Assembly (NCBI RefSeq): GCF_000350225.1 | Contig: NW_005179021.1 | Span: 156,526-220,525, forward strand | DNA from: Chondrus crispus | Taxonomy: Eukaryota; Rhodophyta; Florideophyceae; Gigartinales; Gigartinaceae | Direction: 5' to 3' | Length of the DNA stretch: 64,000 nucleotides | In this document: piece by piece, positions 19,336 to 27,947 of the stretch | Numbering within the stretch: the first letter of the stretch is position 1 | How the letters are laid out: each line of letters starts with the position of its first letter | Position numbers and translations under genes: made by a program | Notes under the pieces: model-generated | Database searches by the model: none | Seen by the model: only the letters and a program-made list of their open reading frames with translations | Told to the model about the DNA's origin: nothing

Positions 19336-19522
19336 GTCGCGCTCGTTGTCGCCGGCGCCTTTACCACTGTGTGGCGCTGCCGCAGCCGAACGGGCCGCCG
19401 CGGCAACCCGAAACGTGCTCGCCCTCATTAGCGGCTGCCCTGCCTACGCCTAGACTTCGTAATTGCACCAGTCGCTTTCAACCTCTCGTATGCACAGTAG
19501 ATACAAAACACAGCTCTAAACT

Positions 19523-20300
19523 TCAGCTTCCCGCAATGTAAAAGCTGCCATGTACGCTCCAAAGATGATTCATAGCCAGCAAGCGAGTACGAAAGTACTC
19601 CGACTCGTTACATGTCAGCCTGTGAACAGCGCAGATGGCACCGATGGAACCTGCCGGCGGAATCAAAGATTCTTCGTCGCAATGAAACTCCCACATCGGT
19701 GTAGCACTATTTCCTAATAAGACGTTCCCATTTTCCCCATCGGTTTCGCTTTCCTCTGGCAACGACCCAGACCGTCCATCTCGGTCCTCCACCATCATGT
19801 TATGGAGAACAACACAGCACCCCATCACCTCCTTCATAGCTCCCGTGTTCCATAACCGGCTTAGACGGACAATGATGTGCCACTTCGCTTGCAATACACC
19901 AAACGCCATTTCCACGTCCTTCCTCCTTGCCCCTTGACAGCTCGCCTAGAGCTTTTCCTTTTGAGTGACCGGGTGAGAGGCTGTCTGAAGAAAGCATGGC
20001 CATTTCGGATATATGCGATCCGCAAGCCAGTAAGGGATGCTGCGCTTTTCACCTGCGATTGTGTACTATATCGGAGGACGATAAGCACAAATAGCAAATT
20101 TATTGCTTAACGGAGAAGCATCTAGTACGTTAATATCGTTCGCAAATCCAGGCATCCCGAAGAAATAATGCCAAATCCAGAGCCTGTCTTCCGCCTATAG
20201 TCTCCAGAGTTACGGCTGAGACTCCTTATTTCCCTTGATACTGACCATGGTATGCGGTTAGGCAATTTTTCCAGGTCCATTTACAACAGTCAATGCTACC
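19523..20300 (-). pseudogene. PIF/Harbinger transposase (HARBI1-like nuclease), C-terminal two thirds
   Basis: Read from 20300 downwards, the relic starts at the first catalytic aspartate, GSIDCCKWTWKNC. It shifts frame near 20200 to LWIWHYFFGMPGFANDINVL, then IPYWLADRIYPKW (second aspartate), then RRKDVEMAFGVLQAKW (catalytic glutamate) and CCVVLHNMMVED. These are the DDE_4/HARBI1 landmarks in order. Internal TAG codons lie at 20066-20068 and 19946-19948, and a TAA lies in the GQYQGK segment. The N-terminal third is missing because the Gypsy LTR begins at 20301, about four residues upstream of the first aspartate. Confidence 0.75.
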
Positions 20301-20362
20301 TGTAGTATAACGACGGACGGGCGCGCGGGGAGATTATTATCCGTGCGGACGTGCACGGTGTA

Positions 20363-20548
20363 CACGTGGGCGGGTGTACCCACGTGTAGGGAGCGTGCTC
20401 GTGCCGAGTGGACGTAATCTGGCGTACGTGTACAGTAGTGCACGTGTCGGCCAAGCGGTAGTTTGCTAGTATTACGCGTGTACGCTAGCACACGTGGCAT
20501 CTGTGCGGTAGTCTGTAAGCAGCGCGTGTGTACAGTAGTACACACGTG
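20363..20548 (+). promoter_or_regulatory. Array of five G-box (CACGTG) motifs in the LTR U3
   Basis: CACGTG occurs at 20363, 20381, 20441, 20491 and 20543, embedded in imperfect repeats of about 50-60 bp that also share GTGTACAGTAGT and GCGGTAGT. CACGTG is the classical site for bHLH/bZIP factors, so this is probably the enhancer of the retrotransposon. In the second LTR copy only two of the five remain, and the others differ by C-to-T or G-to-A-like changes. Confidence 0.55.
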
Positions 20549-20740
20549 TACCTGCAGCGTCCGCGCGGTAAGTAGGAATTGAGGCGCTAGTTTTTTAATG
20601 GCGTATAGTACCTGGTACGCACTAGGCGGCAGGTATTGTATACTGGGACAAGTGTCCGAGGCGTCCCTCTGAGGGGTTAAGACCTGACACCCGTCCCCAC
20701 CAGTAAACTGGGGCAAGCTCGCCCCCGTCCCTTTTGCGCC

Positions 20741-20746
20741 TATATA
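20741..20746 (+). promoter_or_regulatory. TATA box of the Gypsy LTR
   Basis: TATATA lies in GCGCCTATATACGTCC, about 190 bp downstream of the G-box array and about 225 bp before the LTR end. It is conserved in the reverse copy near 43640. Confidence 0.5.
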
Positions 20747-20970
20747 CGTCCGTTTCGGTTGTCAATCGCGCGCGCTGGCTTCTAACCCGTTACCGGTCGC
20801 TCCCGTTCACGCACCACGGGGCGACTGCGCGTAACCGGCCAGTGAGCCACTCCCTTTTCGCGAGCTCGTCCGATGGGTTCAATTAGCGCGTCGCGTCCAC
20901 GCCGCGTGCTCCCTTGCTATAGCCTCCGCCTCTCACCCAACCCAGGGCGAAGAGGAGTTATACCACATTT

Positions 20971-20987
20971 TGGTACTCTTGTGGAGG
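20971..20987 (+). other. Probable primer-binding site
   Basis: TGGTACTCTTGTGGAGG begins three bases after the LTR end. A TGG start just inside the 5' LTR is where the CCA-ending tRNA primer pairs. The tRNA is not identified. Confidence 0.45.
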
Positions 20988-21096
20988 GGAAAACTCTAGA
21001 GGTTGAGCCGCACGCTTAGTCGCTCGATCGCGTGCAGAACCGTACGGACGGAAAAGGTTGAGAAATCACCGCGTCGATCGCGAAGCGTATTCGACG

Positions 21097-23031
21097 ATGA
21101 ACCGACCGGAAGATGGGGGAGACTCCGCCTCTGGGCGTCTGAGCACCCGCAGTGGCAGTGGCGCACCGCGCCCCCTGGTGGAGAACCCGGAAGCCCTGCT
21201 GCGACCGCCACCGCGACCGGGCCGCACGCGAGCGTCCGCATCGGATGTTACGCCGGCCGTGTCGGCAGGCACTGAGAATCGCGTCCAATGGATGGTCGAC
21301 GCGATTCAGCCGCGCATCCAGGCCTGGGTCGAGGAGTTCCTCGCTACGGAACTCCCCCAGGTAGCGCGCGTATGCCTCGACCGAACGGTGCTCGCGCTCG
21401 TGGACGCGCACGTACGCAGCGCGATACCACTGCTTTTGGACGAACTTCTACACGCTCAAGTCCAATGCGAGGTGGTGACGGCGCTCACCACTGTGGATGA
21501 AGAATCCCCGTCTGGCACGGCTCTAAAGGGAGCGATCAGCTCCGCCGTGGCCAATCGTCTGGCCACGACCTTCGCCGGAGCAGGAGTCGACGCACGCGAG
21601 CAGCGCGACTCAACCGCTCCGGATTCTACGCTAACGCACGCTGAACCGATCGGCACCGCACCCGGGATCGGTACAATGGCCCCTCACCCGGAGGGTAAGA
21701 CCATTTACCTCCCACCAATTTATGGTGCTACAGGAGGGCCCACAGAAAATGGCCCTCCCGTACTCGCCGATACGGCTGGCCCCCGCGGGACAGAAAACCG
21801 CCTGGGGCGCCTCGCGACAGAAAAGCGACAGCCGTATCGGTCGAGCAGAAGAAGCCCACCTGGCGCTCAAGGCTACACCTCGGAGGGTACAGAAAACCCC
21901 TCCGAGGAAGAAGACACAAGACGTCGCCACAGGGCGACGCGCAAGAACCGCGACGGACGCTACGCGCGATACCGCGATGCCGGAGGGGTCGGTTACCCCT
22001 CCGATGAAAACCGCGAAGGACGCTATACGCGATACCGCGATGCCGGAGGAGGTGGATACCCCTCCGATGACGAGGACACCGAGTCGGACGAATCGCGCAG
22101 AAGCGACCGCAGAGGTCGCAATGCGCGCGACCGACGTCGGTTCCGGCGAGAAGACTCCGACCTGGACGGCTACAGTAGCCCCGGCGGAGGAGGAGACCGC
22201 CATCGTAGGGGTAGAGACCGCCGGTCTGCCTCGAAACGGGATCCGAAACGGTTGCCGGTGATCAGGCCGCTGAACGACCTGTTCAACAAGGCCGTCGACT
22301 ACCGCACGTATAGGCTGGAAAATCGCAGCGCGCGCTACGACGCGGGTACCGCGCGGCGAGTTAACCGTTATCGGAAGAAGTTGGACGTCCAGCTTAAAAC
22401 CCACACGTTCGGTGGTCAAGATCCAATCGCGGTGCTAGGATTTCTCGCGCGCTTCAAGATGGCCTGCGACCACAATGGGGTCAGCGAAGGCGCGGCCGTA
22501 TGGTGTTTCCAGTTCTATTTGACTGGGCAGGCTCACGCCTTGCTCCAGTACAGGCTACACGGACACACCATGGCGGTCGATGCGGAGCAGCGCGAGATGC
22601 TCGAAACCTACGCAGAAGTCGTTAACTTTTTATTACGCACGTACGCGACGGACGAAGTTATTTCCGAAGCGGTCGGTGATGTCACCTCCTTCCGTCAGAG
22701 CTCTAATATGACGGAGGAGGTGTACAGTAACCAGGTGTGGGACAAGGCGCTGCGCTGCGGAACCGTATTTTCGGACAGGCGCTTGAAGTCCCTTTTCGTG
22801 GAGGGACTTCTGCCAGCGACGTGCGCGCAGGTGCGGAATTATCGCGCGACGCATCCGGGCGTGGACTACCAAGCGGTGGCACGCTACGCGCAAGCGATAG
22901 GCGAGACGCACCGCTCGGCTCGAAGACAGGCGACCTCGTTCGGGTCGCCTCAAGCACCGTCCGATTCGGTGAGAAGATTCACGCGCAACGCGCGGACAAG
23001 GCCCGTGCTGTCGGTCGAGTCCCTATCTTAA
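21097..23031 (+). CDS. Gypsy gag, capsid part
   Basis: The frame is open from 21058 with the first ATG at 21097, giving 644 residues. The N-terminal third is helical, the middle (about residues 230-390) is arginine/aspartate/glycine-rich, and the capsid-like region (about 400-620) contains DYRTYRLENRSARYD, FLARFKMACD, VVNFLLRTYATDEVISEAVG and SLFVEGLLP, as in the Retrotrans_gag family. It forms the particle that packages the RNA. The frame stops at TAA 23029-23031, but the same frame continues to the zinc knuckle, so the stop is either a mutation or a read-through point. Confidence 0.75.
   Translation: MNRPEDGGDSASGRLSTRSGSGAPRPLVENPEALLRPPPRPGRTRASASDVTPAVSAGTENRVQWMVDAIQPRIQAWVEEFLATELPQVARVCLDRTVLALVDAHVRSAIPLLLDELLHAQVQCEVVTALTTVDEESPSGTALKGAISSAVANRLATTFAGAGVDAREQRDSTAPDSTLTHAEPIGTAPGIGTMAPHPEGKTIYLPPIYGATGGPTENGPPVLADTAGPRGTENRLGRLATEKRQPYRSSRRSPPGAQGYTSEGTENPSEEEDTRRRHRATRKNRDGRYARYRDAGGVGYPSDENREGRYTRYRDAGGGGYPSDDEDTESDESRRSDRRGRNARDRRRFRREDSDLDGYSSPGGGGDRHRRGRDRRSASKRDPKRLPVIRPLNDLFNKAVDYRTYRLENRSARYDAGTARRVNRYRKKLDVQLKTHTFGGQDPIAVLGFLARFKMACDHNGVSEGAAVWCFQFYLTGQAHALLQYRLHGHTMAVDAEQREMLETYAEVVNFLLRTYATDEVISEAVGDVTSFRQSSNMTEEVYSNQVWDKALRCGTVFSDRRLKSLFVEGLLPATCAQVRNYRATHPGVDYQAVARYAQAIGETHRSARRQATSFGSPQAPSDSVRRFTRNARTRPVLSVESLS
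21946..22071 (+). repeat. 63-bp tandem duplication within gag
   Basis: Two in-frame units, 21946-22008 and 22009-22071, each encode NR(D/E)GRY.RYRDAGG, then GYPSD. They lie in the arginine-rich linker before the capsid domain. Confidence 0.75.
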
Positions 23032-23040
23032 CTCCCGACA

Positions 23041-23583
23041 GTGCGCGAAACCGAAAAGGAGGAGATACTGGCGGTGACGGAGCAGTCGGTGACGCAGAGC
23101 TCGCTTAGCTCGCCGCCGACTAGCTACCATCCGTTACCGGCCTCGTCCCCGGCGGGCGCACCGATGGCGCCCGCCCAACAAGGTGACGCGCGCGCATATC
23201 CGTACGGAAGGCCAGTACAGAACCAGCGGGTCCGGTTCTTCAACCAAGGATTACCGGGACCCCCGCCGTGTCGGTTCTGTCTGGACCTGACCCACCGCCA
23301 GGAGCAATGTCCTGTGGTGGCGGATAGCGCGCTGCGTTCGAAGCTTTTGCAGGCCCGCGAGGCCAATTATCAAAAGCTTCGGATCCGTCAAGGTCTCCGC
23401 CCGGGTTCGCCGTTCGAGCGTCAACCGCCGACCGCGTGGCGAAATTCGCGTGCGCAGGCTCCCACGGGCATCAACGCGGTCGAGCCGCGCGATACCGTCC
23501 AATCGGAAGAACCCGCGCTACCTCTGACGGACGAGGGGCCCGAGGACCTTGGGTTGACGGAGGAAGCCGGGGAGGACGCGTAG
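23041..23583 (+). CDS. Gypsy nucleocapsid (zinc knuckle) segment
   Basis: This segment shares the gag frame and begins after the TAA at 23029. A serine/proline-rich linker leads to CRFCLDLTHRQEQC, a C-x2-C-x4-H-x4-C zinc knuckle that binds RNA (about 23277-23318). It ends at TAG 23581-23583. Pol continues in the -1 frame and overlaps from 23436, so a -1 ribosomal shift in 23436-23583 would give Gag-Pol, as in many Gypsy elements. Confidence 0.7.
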   Translation: MRETEKEEILAVTEQSVTQSSLSSPPTSYHPLPASSPAGAPMAPAQQGDARAYPYGRPVQNQRVRFFNQGLPGPPPCRFCLDLTHRQEQCPVVADSALRSKLLQAREANYQKLRIRQGLRPGSPFERQPPTAWRNSRAQAPTGINAVEPRDTVQSEEPALPLTDEGPEDLGLTEEAGEDA

Positions 23584-26500
23584 AGGCGTCGACGATCCTC
23601 CCCGTGCCAAGCCTCAATAAACAAGGCACCCCGTCGACCGCTTCGGTACGCGCGCAATCGCAGAGCCGAACGGACGAAGCGGCAATTTGCTTCTTCAAGA
23701 AGCAAAATTACAAGGTCACCGCAACGGTCGGACGACGACGCGCGATGATGCGCGCCATCACGCCGGTTCTAGATTCGGGCGCCGGCCCGAATCTAATACA
23801 CCTACGCTGTGTGGCAGAACCGTGGCGCGCCGCCATCCAGTCCGCGCGGAGCCCGCCGCTCATCGACGCTTCGAATAGGTCCATGAAGGCCCTCTGCGAG
23901 CTCAAGCTGTACGTCCGGATTGGTGAGTTCGTCGCGCGCGTACCGTTCTTCGTCGTCACCAACCTTGCCGTGGACTGTATCCTCGGAACCACGTTCCTGG
24001 ATCGCCACGTGAAGGCGATCCTGCCACCGCAGAGGAAGGTGCTGTTCAATCATGCGCCGTCCGTAGCGCTGACGGGAGTCACACCCTCGAGGCACGACCG
24101 CAAGATGGCCTCGAGGGGACCGTCGCAGCAGCTCTCGCAGGAGGAAAATTCGGCCTACCGGAAGCGCGCGCAGTTCCCGACGAACGTACCGTCAGGGAAA
24201 ATTCGCTTGGTCAAGGGGGTCACGATACCCCCGATGACCCAAGCGATGGTACGCGTCGCAACACCGGTTGGGGGGCTTTGCTTCCTGCAAAACCACCCCA
24301 AAACGGCGCATAAGAATTTATGCCTGATGGCCCAGGGGGTCATGGACCTCCTCCCGGGCGAGCCGTTTACGGTGCTCGTTAGCAACTTCGGAAACCGCGC
24401 GGCCCACGTCCCCAAGCATACCGTTGTCGGTCTCGCGTTGCCATCCCCCACACACATCCTGACACTTGGCGTGTCGGCCCCCGGAGAGGCCGACGCTAAG
24501 GAAGGGGGAGGGAACAAAAATAATTCCTCGACCGCTACGGAGGAGCAGGCGCGACGCGAACAACCAGTTACGGACGTCGGTAGAATAAAATCCTCCACTG
24601 CTACGGAAGGATACGCGCGTCGCAAAGAATCCGCTACGGACGAAGGCAGGATTAATTCCTCACCCGCGGGGGAAGGTGCGCGACGACAAGGACCCGTTAC
24701 GGACGATGGCAGAATTAAATCCACCACCGCTACGGGAGGAGGCGCGCGACGCGAAGAACCGGAAACGGACGACGCACACAGTGGCAATCCCGCTAACGCG
24801 GATGAGCGGACCGATACGGACGCGGAGAAGACCAGCTCGTGGGAAGAAGACGTCCATATTGGTGCAGAAGACAGTACCGTCCGGTCGGAAATTATGGACA
24901 TGCTGTCCGAGTTCAAGGACATGTGGTCCGGCCACTTGGGTAAGATCGATGCTACGAAGCATCGCATCGAGCTAAAGCCCGGTGCGAAGCCGATCTACCA
25001 AGCACCCTACCGAGCCGGACCCATCGCGCGCGAGAAGGAGAAGAAGGAAATCGACCGCATGCTGCGCGCGGGAGTCATCGAACCGACATCGGCCGAGTGG
25101 GCGAGCCCCGTGGTCCTCGTCCCTAAAAAGGACGGGACCATGCGGTTCTGCGTGGACTATCGCAAGCTAAACGCCGTTACGGTTCGCGACTCCTACCCAC
25201 TACCGCGCATGGACGAATGCATCGACTCGCTCGGCGATGCCACTGCATTTACCACGCTAGACTGTAATAGCGGGTATTGGCAGGTGGAGATCGCCGAGGG
25301 GGACCGCGATAAAACTACGTTCGCGTCGCATTCGGGCCTCTACCGCTTTCTACGCATGCCGTTCTGTCTCAAAAACGCGCCCGCGACATTTCAACGAGCG
25401 GTCGACATCATCCTGTCCCGCGTGAAATGGGAGACCGCGTTGGTCTACCTCGATGACGTCATCGTCTACTCGCGAACCGTTAAGGAACATAAGGCGAACG
25501 TGCGCGAGGTACTACGGCTTCTACATACCGCGGGCGTGTCGCTAAAATTGGCGAAGTGCGCGTTTTTCGACACCTCCGTAACCTATCTCGGGCACGTCAT
25601 CCGTCCGGGACGGTTGGAGGTCGAGCGACGCAACGTCACCGCGATCGAGCGCGCGCGCGCGTCTACGAACCAAACGGAACTGCGATGCTTTCTCGGGATG
25701 TGCAACGTTTACCGACAGTTTGTGCAAGGATTCGCGAAGATCGCCGCGCCGCTGAATAAGAAGACCGGCAAGAATCAGGCCTACGAGTTCGAGATCTTAA
25801 CCGATGCGGAATACGCGGCGTTTGAGGAATTGAAGCGGCGCCTCGTGTCGCCGCCAATCCTCGCGCTGCCCCGCTACGGACGGAAATATACGCTGGACAC
25901 CGACGCGTGCGGACACCAAGTGGGTTGCGCCCTTCTACAGGAGCAACCCGATGGAAGTACTCGACCGATCGGATATTGGAGTCGTGCGTTGACCGACGCG
26001 GAGCGCAATTATACGACTACCGAAAAGGAATGCTTGGCCGTAGTGTGGAGCATCCTCACCCTACGGCCGTACCTATACGGAAGCGCGTTCAACCTTCGCA
26101 CGGATCACGAGGCCCTACGCTGGGTCCTCAATTTAGCGGACAGTTCCGGTCGGCTCGCTCGCTGGCGCCTGCGCTTGGCGGAGTACGACTACGAGGTACA
26201 GTACCGCCCGGGCGTCAAGCACCAACTCGCGGACGGCGTATCGCGCTTACGTACCGATGGAGGAGACACCGAACCGGTCGATGATGAGGTCCCGTGCTTC
26301 GCGGTCCAGTACGAAGAGGGCAGCGAGGCCCTCCTGGACAATGTGCACTGGGACCCGCCGCAAGACCGTCCAGACGGTTGTCACACGCTCGCGATAACTC
26401 CCGAGGAACGCGACGCTGCGTCCATCTCGGTCGAGGAATTTATACCCGAACAAGCTGAGGACGCCTTCTGTCGCTTCGCCGCGGAAACCGTCGGGACGCC

Positions 26501-27947
26501 GAACTCGAAGTTCGACATCGACCGTTACGGATTTCTCGTGAGGACGTCCCCGCTGGACGGGACCCTGCAGCGCGTGGTACCGACTCGGTTGCGCCCCCGG
26601 GTACTGTACCTGGCACACCATCCGAGGTTGGCAGGTCACCCTGGAGCGACGCGTATGTACTACACCCTTCGCAGGGAGTACTACTGGCCACACAGGGCCA
26701 GCGACGCGTTTTTCGACCGTACGGAATTGCACCTCGTGTGCTGCGACCCGCGGGACGCTTGTCAAGAACCAAAAGGATCTCAAGCTGTTCCCCGCGGCGG
26801 GCCCCTTGGAGTTTGTCGCGATGGACGTCCTGGGGCCCCTGCCCAAGACCGCGCACGGAAACCAACACGTGTTGGTAATTACCGACCGGTTCTCCAAGCT
26901 AACGCGCAGTATCCCGCTCCGCGCCACAACCGCTTCGGTCGTCGCAAACGCGTTTTTGGACAACTGGGTCTACGTTTACGGAGCGCCGCGCTACGTACTA
27001 ACCGACAATGGCCCTCAGTTCGCTGCGAAATTCTTCGACGCGGTATGCGCCCTCCTGGGGGTGCGGCATTGTCTCACGACGGCCTACCACCCCCAGTCGA
27101 ATGGGCAGACCGAACGGTTCAATCGCACGCTGGTGCAACGCCTCCGGCACTACGTGGAGGAGCACCAGCGCGATTGGGACGACTACGTGCAGCCGCTGAC
27201 CTTCGCGTACAATACGCAGGTCCACCGGTCGACGGAGACGACTCCGTTCGACCTGGTGTTAACGCGGCCATCGTCCGGTTTGATCCTCCCTGGTACTGTG
27301 CCGCAGGACGCGGGGACCCATCGAGAGGACCTGCGGACCCCGGTGCAGTACAAGCGCGCTACGCTGCGCAAGCTTCGCGACGCTCTCGACCGCGCTCGGA
27401 CGAAATTAACCGCATCGCAAAAGCGGTACAAGGACGATTTGACAAGAAGGTCCGCTTCCGTCCGGTCATTGTGGCGGGCGATTTTGTCTACGTCGATCGC
27501 CCGCCCCGCCCGTTGACAAGCGTCGAGCGCCGCACGCGTGCGCAAGGTACGGCGGGAACGGACGAGCTCTCTGTCAAACTACTACCGAAGACAGAGGGTC
27601 CGTTTCGCGTGCGCTCCGCTACGGACACCACGGTCCTCATCGAGCAGGACGGCGTGGAAAATCGCGTGAGCATCGACCGCGTTACGAAGATGCCGCGCGG
27701 GCCGGGGAATACCGTCACCCCGGCCACATCGACCGAATTGGACGCACAAGCCGCAACGCCAAGAGCGGAGTACGTCGTTGACCGCATTGTCGGACACCGT
27801 ACTACGCGCGGCGGGATCGACTACAAGGTCCGGTGGTATGGATATATCGCTTCAGACGACACCTACGAGCCCGCCGATGGGCTTCCGCAGCCGTTTATCG
27901 ACCGATATTGGCGTTCGCGCCAACAAGGATCAAGCGTGCATGCGTAG
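23436..27947 (+). CDS. Gypsy pol: protease, RT, RNase H, integrase, chromodomain
   Basis: Residues are counted from the first codon of the open frame. The aspartic protease has DSGAGPNLI (D113). The reverse transcriptase has FCVDYRKLNAVT and YLDDVIVYS (D673, D674). RNase H begins with YTLDTDACGHQVG (about D823). The integrase zinc finger starts with HHPRLAGHPG. The catalytic core lies one base out of frame (26700-27440), with MDVLGPLPKT, VLTDNGPQFAAKFF and NGQTERFNRTL. The original frame resumes at VRFRPVIVAGDFVYVD and ends with a chromodomain (about residues 1440-1490, EYVVDRIVGHR to YEPADGL) that targets integration to modified chromatin. Two compensating one-base indels, near 26700 and near the T-run at 27438-27440, make this copy defective unless they are sequencing errors. 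Confidence 0.85.
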   Translation: MAKFACAGSHGHQRGRAARYRPIGRTRATSDGRGARGPWVDGGSRGGRVEASTILPVPSLNKQGTPSTASVRAQSQSRTDEAAICFFKKQNYKVTATVGRRRAMMRAITPVLDSGAGPNLIHLRCVAEPWRAAIQSARSPPLIDASNRSMKALCELKLYVRIGEFVARVPFFVVTNLAVDCILGTTFLDRHVKAILPPQRKVLFNHAPSVALTGVTPSRHDRKMASRGPSQQLSQEENSAYRKRAQFPTNVPSGKIRLVKGVTIPPMTQAMVRVATPVGGLCFLQNHPKTAHKNLCLMAQGVMDLLPGEPFTVLVSNFGNRAAHVPKHTVVGLALPSPTHILTLGVSAPGEADAKEGGGNKNNSSTATEEQARREQPVTDVGRIKSSTATEGYARRKESATDEGRINSSPAGEGARRQGPVTDDGRIKSTTATGGGARREEPETDDAHSGNPANADERTDTDAEKTSSWEEDVHIGAEDSTVRSEIMDMLSEFKDMWSGHLGKIDATKHRIELKPGAKPIYQAPYRAGPIAREKEKKEIDRMLRAGVIEPTSAEWASPVVLVPKKDGTMRFCVDYRKLNAVTVRDSYPLPRMDECIDSLGDATAFTTLDCNSGYWQVEIAEGDRDKTTFASHSGLYRFLRMPFCLKNAPATFQRAVDIILSRVKWETALVYLDDVIVYSRTVKEHKANVREVLRLLHTAGVSLKLAKCAFFDTSVTYLGHVIRPGRLEVERRNVTAIERARASTNQTELRCFLGMCNVYRQFVQGFAKIAAPLNKKTGKNQAYEFEILTDAEYAAFEELKRRLVSPPILALPRYGRKYTLDTDACGHQVGCALLQEQPDGSTRPIGYWSRALTDAERNYTTTEKECLAVVWSILTLRPYLYGSAFNLRTDHEALRWVLNLADSSGRLARWRLRLAEYDYEVQYRPGVKHQLADGVSRLRTDGGDTEPVDDEVPCFAVQYEEGSEALLDNVHWDPPQDRPDGCHTLAITPEERDAASISVEEFIPEQAEDAFCRFAAETVGTPNSKFDIDRYGFLVRTSPLDGTLQRVVPTRLRPRVLYLAHHPRLAGHPGATRMYYTLRREYYWPHRASDAFFDRTELHLVCCDPRDACQEPKGSQAVPRGGPLGVCRDGRPGAPAQDRARKPTRVGNYRPVLQANAQYPAPRHNRFGRRKRVFGQLGLRLRSAALRTNRQWPSVRCEILRRGMRPPGGAALSHDGLPPPVEWADRTVQSHAGATPPALRGGAPARLGRLRAAADLRVQYAGPPVDGDDSVRPGVNAAIVRFDPPWYCAAGRGDPSRGPADPGAVQARYAAQASRRSRPRSDEINRIAKAVQGRFDKKVRFRPVIVAGDFVYVDRPPRPLTSVERRTRAQGTAGTDELSVKLLPKTEGPFRVRSATDTTVLIEQDGVENRVSIDRVTKMPRGPGNTVTPATSTELDAQAATPRAEYVVDRIVGHRTTRGGIDYKVRWYGYIASDDTYEPADGLPQPFIDRYWRSRQQGSSVHA

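Larger units (their letters stand above)
16132..20300. mobile_element. PIF/Harbinger transposon, decayed, right end lost
   Basis: The left end reads GAGCAACTCCAGCAACA from 16132. It resembles PIF/Harbinger termini (GAGCATCTCCAACAG type) and is preceded by TAA (16129-16131), a plausible 3-bp target duplication. The element contains the two typical Harbinger genes convergently: a Myb-like ORF (16494-17300, plus) and a transposase (19523-20300, minus). The right end is cut off by the Gypsy LTR at 20301. Between the genes lie about 2.2 kb foreign to Harbinger elements: a TspO relic and GC-rich tandem repeats. It inserted into, or next to, the 3' end of the DIRS-like element. Confidence 0.6.
20301..20967 (+). 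repeat. Gypsy 5' LTR (667 bp)
   Basis: The ends are the short inverted repeat TGTAGTATAAC and GTTATACCACA, giving TG...CA termini. The same LTR occurs in reverse orientation at 43424-44090 with the same length. A TATATA box, a G-box array upstream of it and a presumed primer-binding site just downstream give the usual U3-R-U5 arrangement. The insertion interrupts the Harbinger transposase. Any long frame read within the LTR (for example minus strand 20258-20716) is non-coding LTR sequence. Confidence 0.85.

Noticed and set aside
20258..20716. Minus-strand 152-codon frame with a near-identical plus-strand counterpart at 43675-44175
   Set aside because: Both lie within the two copies of the Gypsy LTR. 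The similarity is of DNA, and the frame is not a gene.
21631..22419. 262-codon minus-strand frame opposite gag
   Set aside because: It is the antisense of the arginine-rich repeat region of gag. GC-rich codons leave the opposite strand open.
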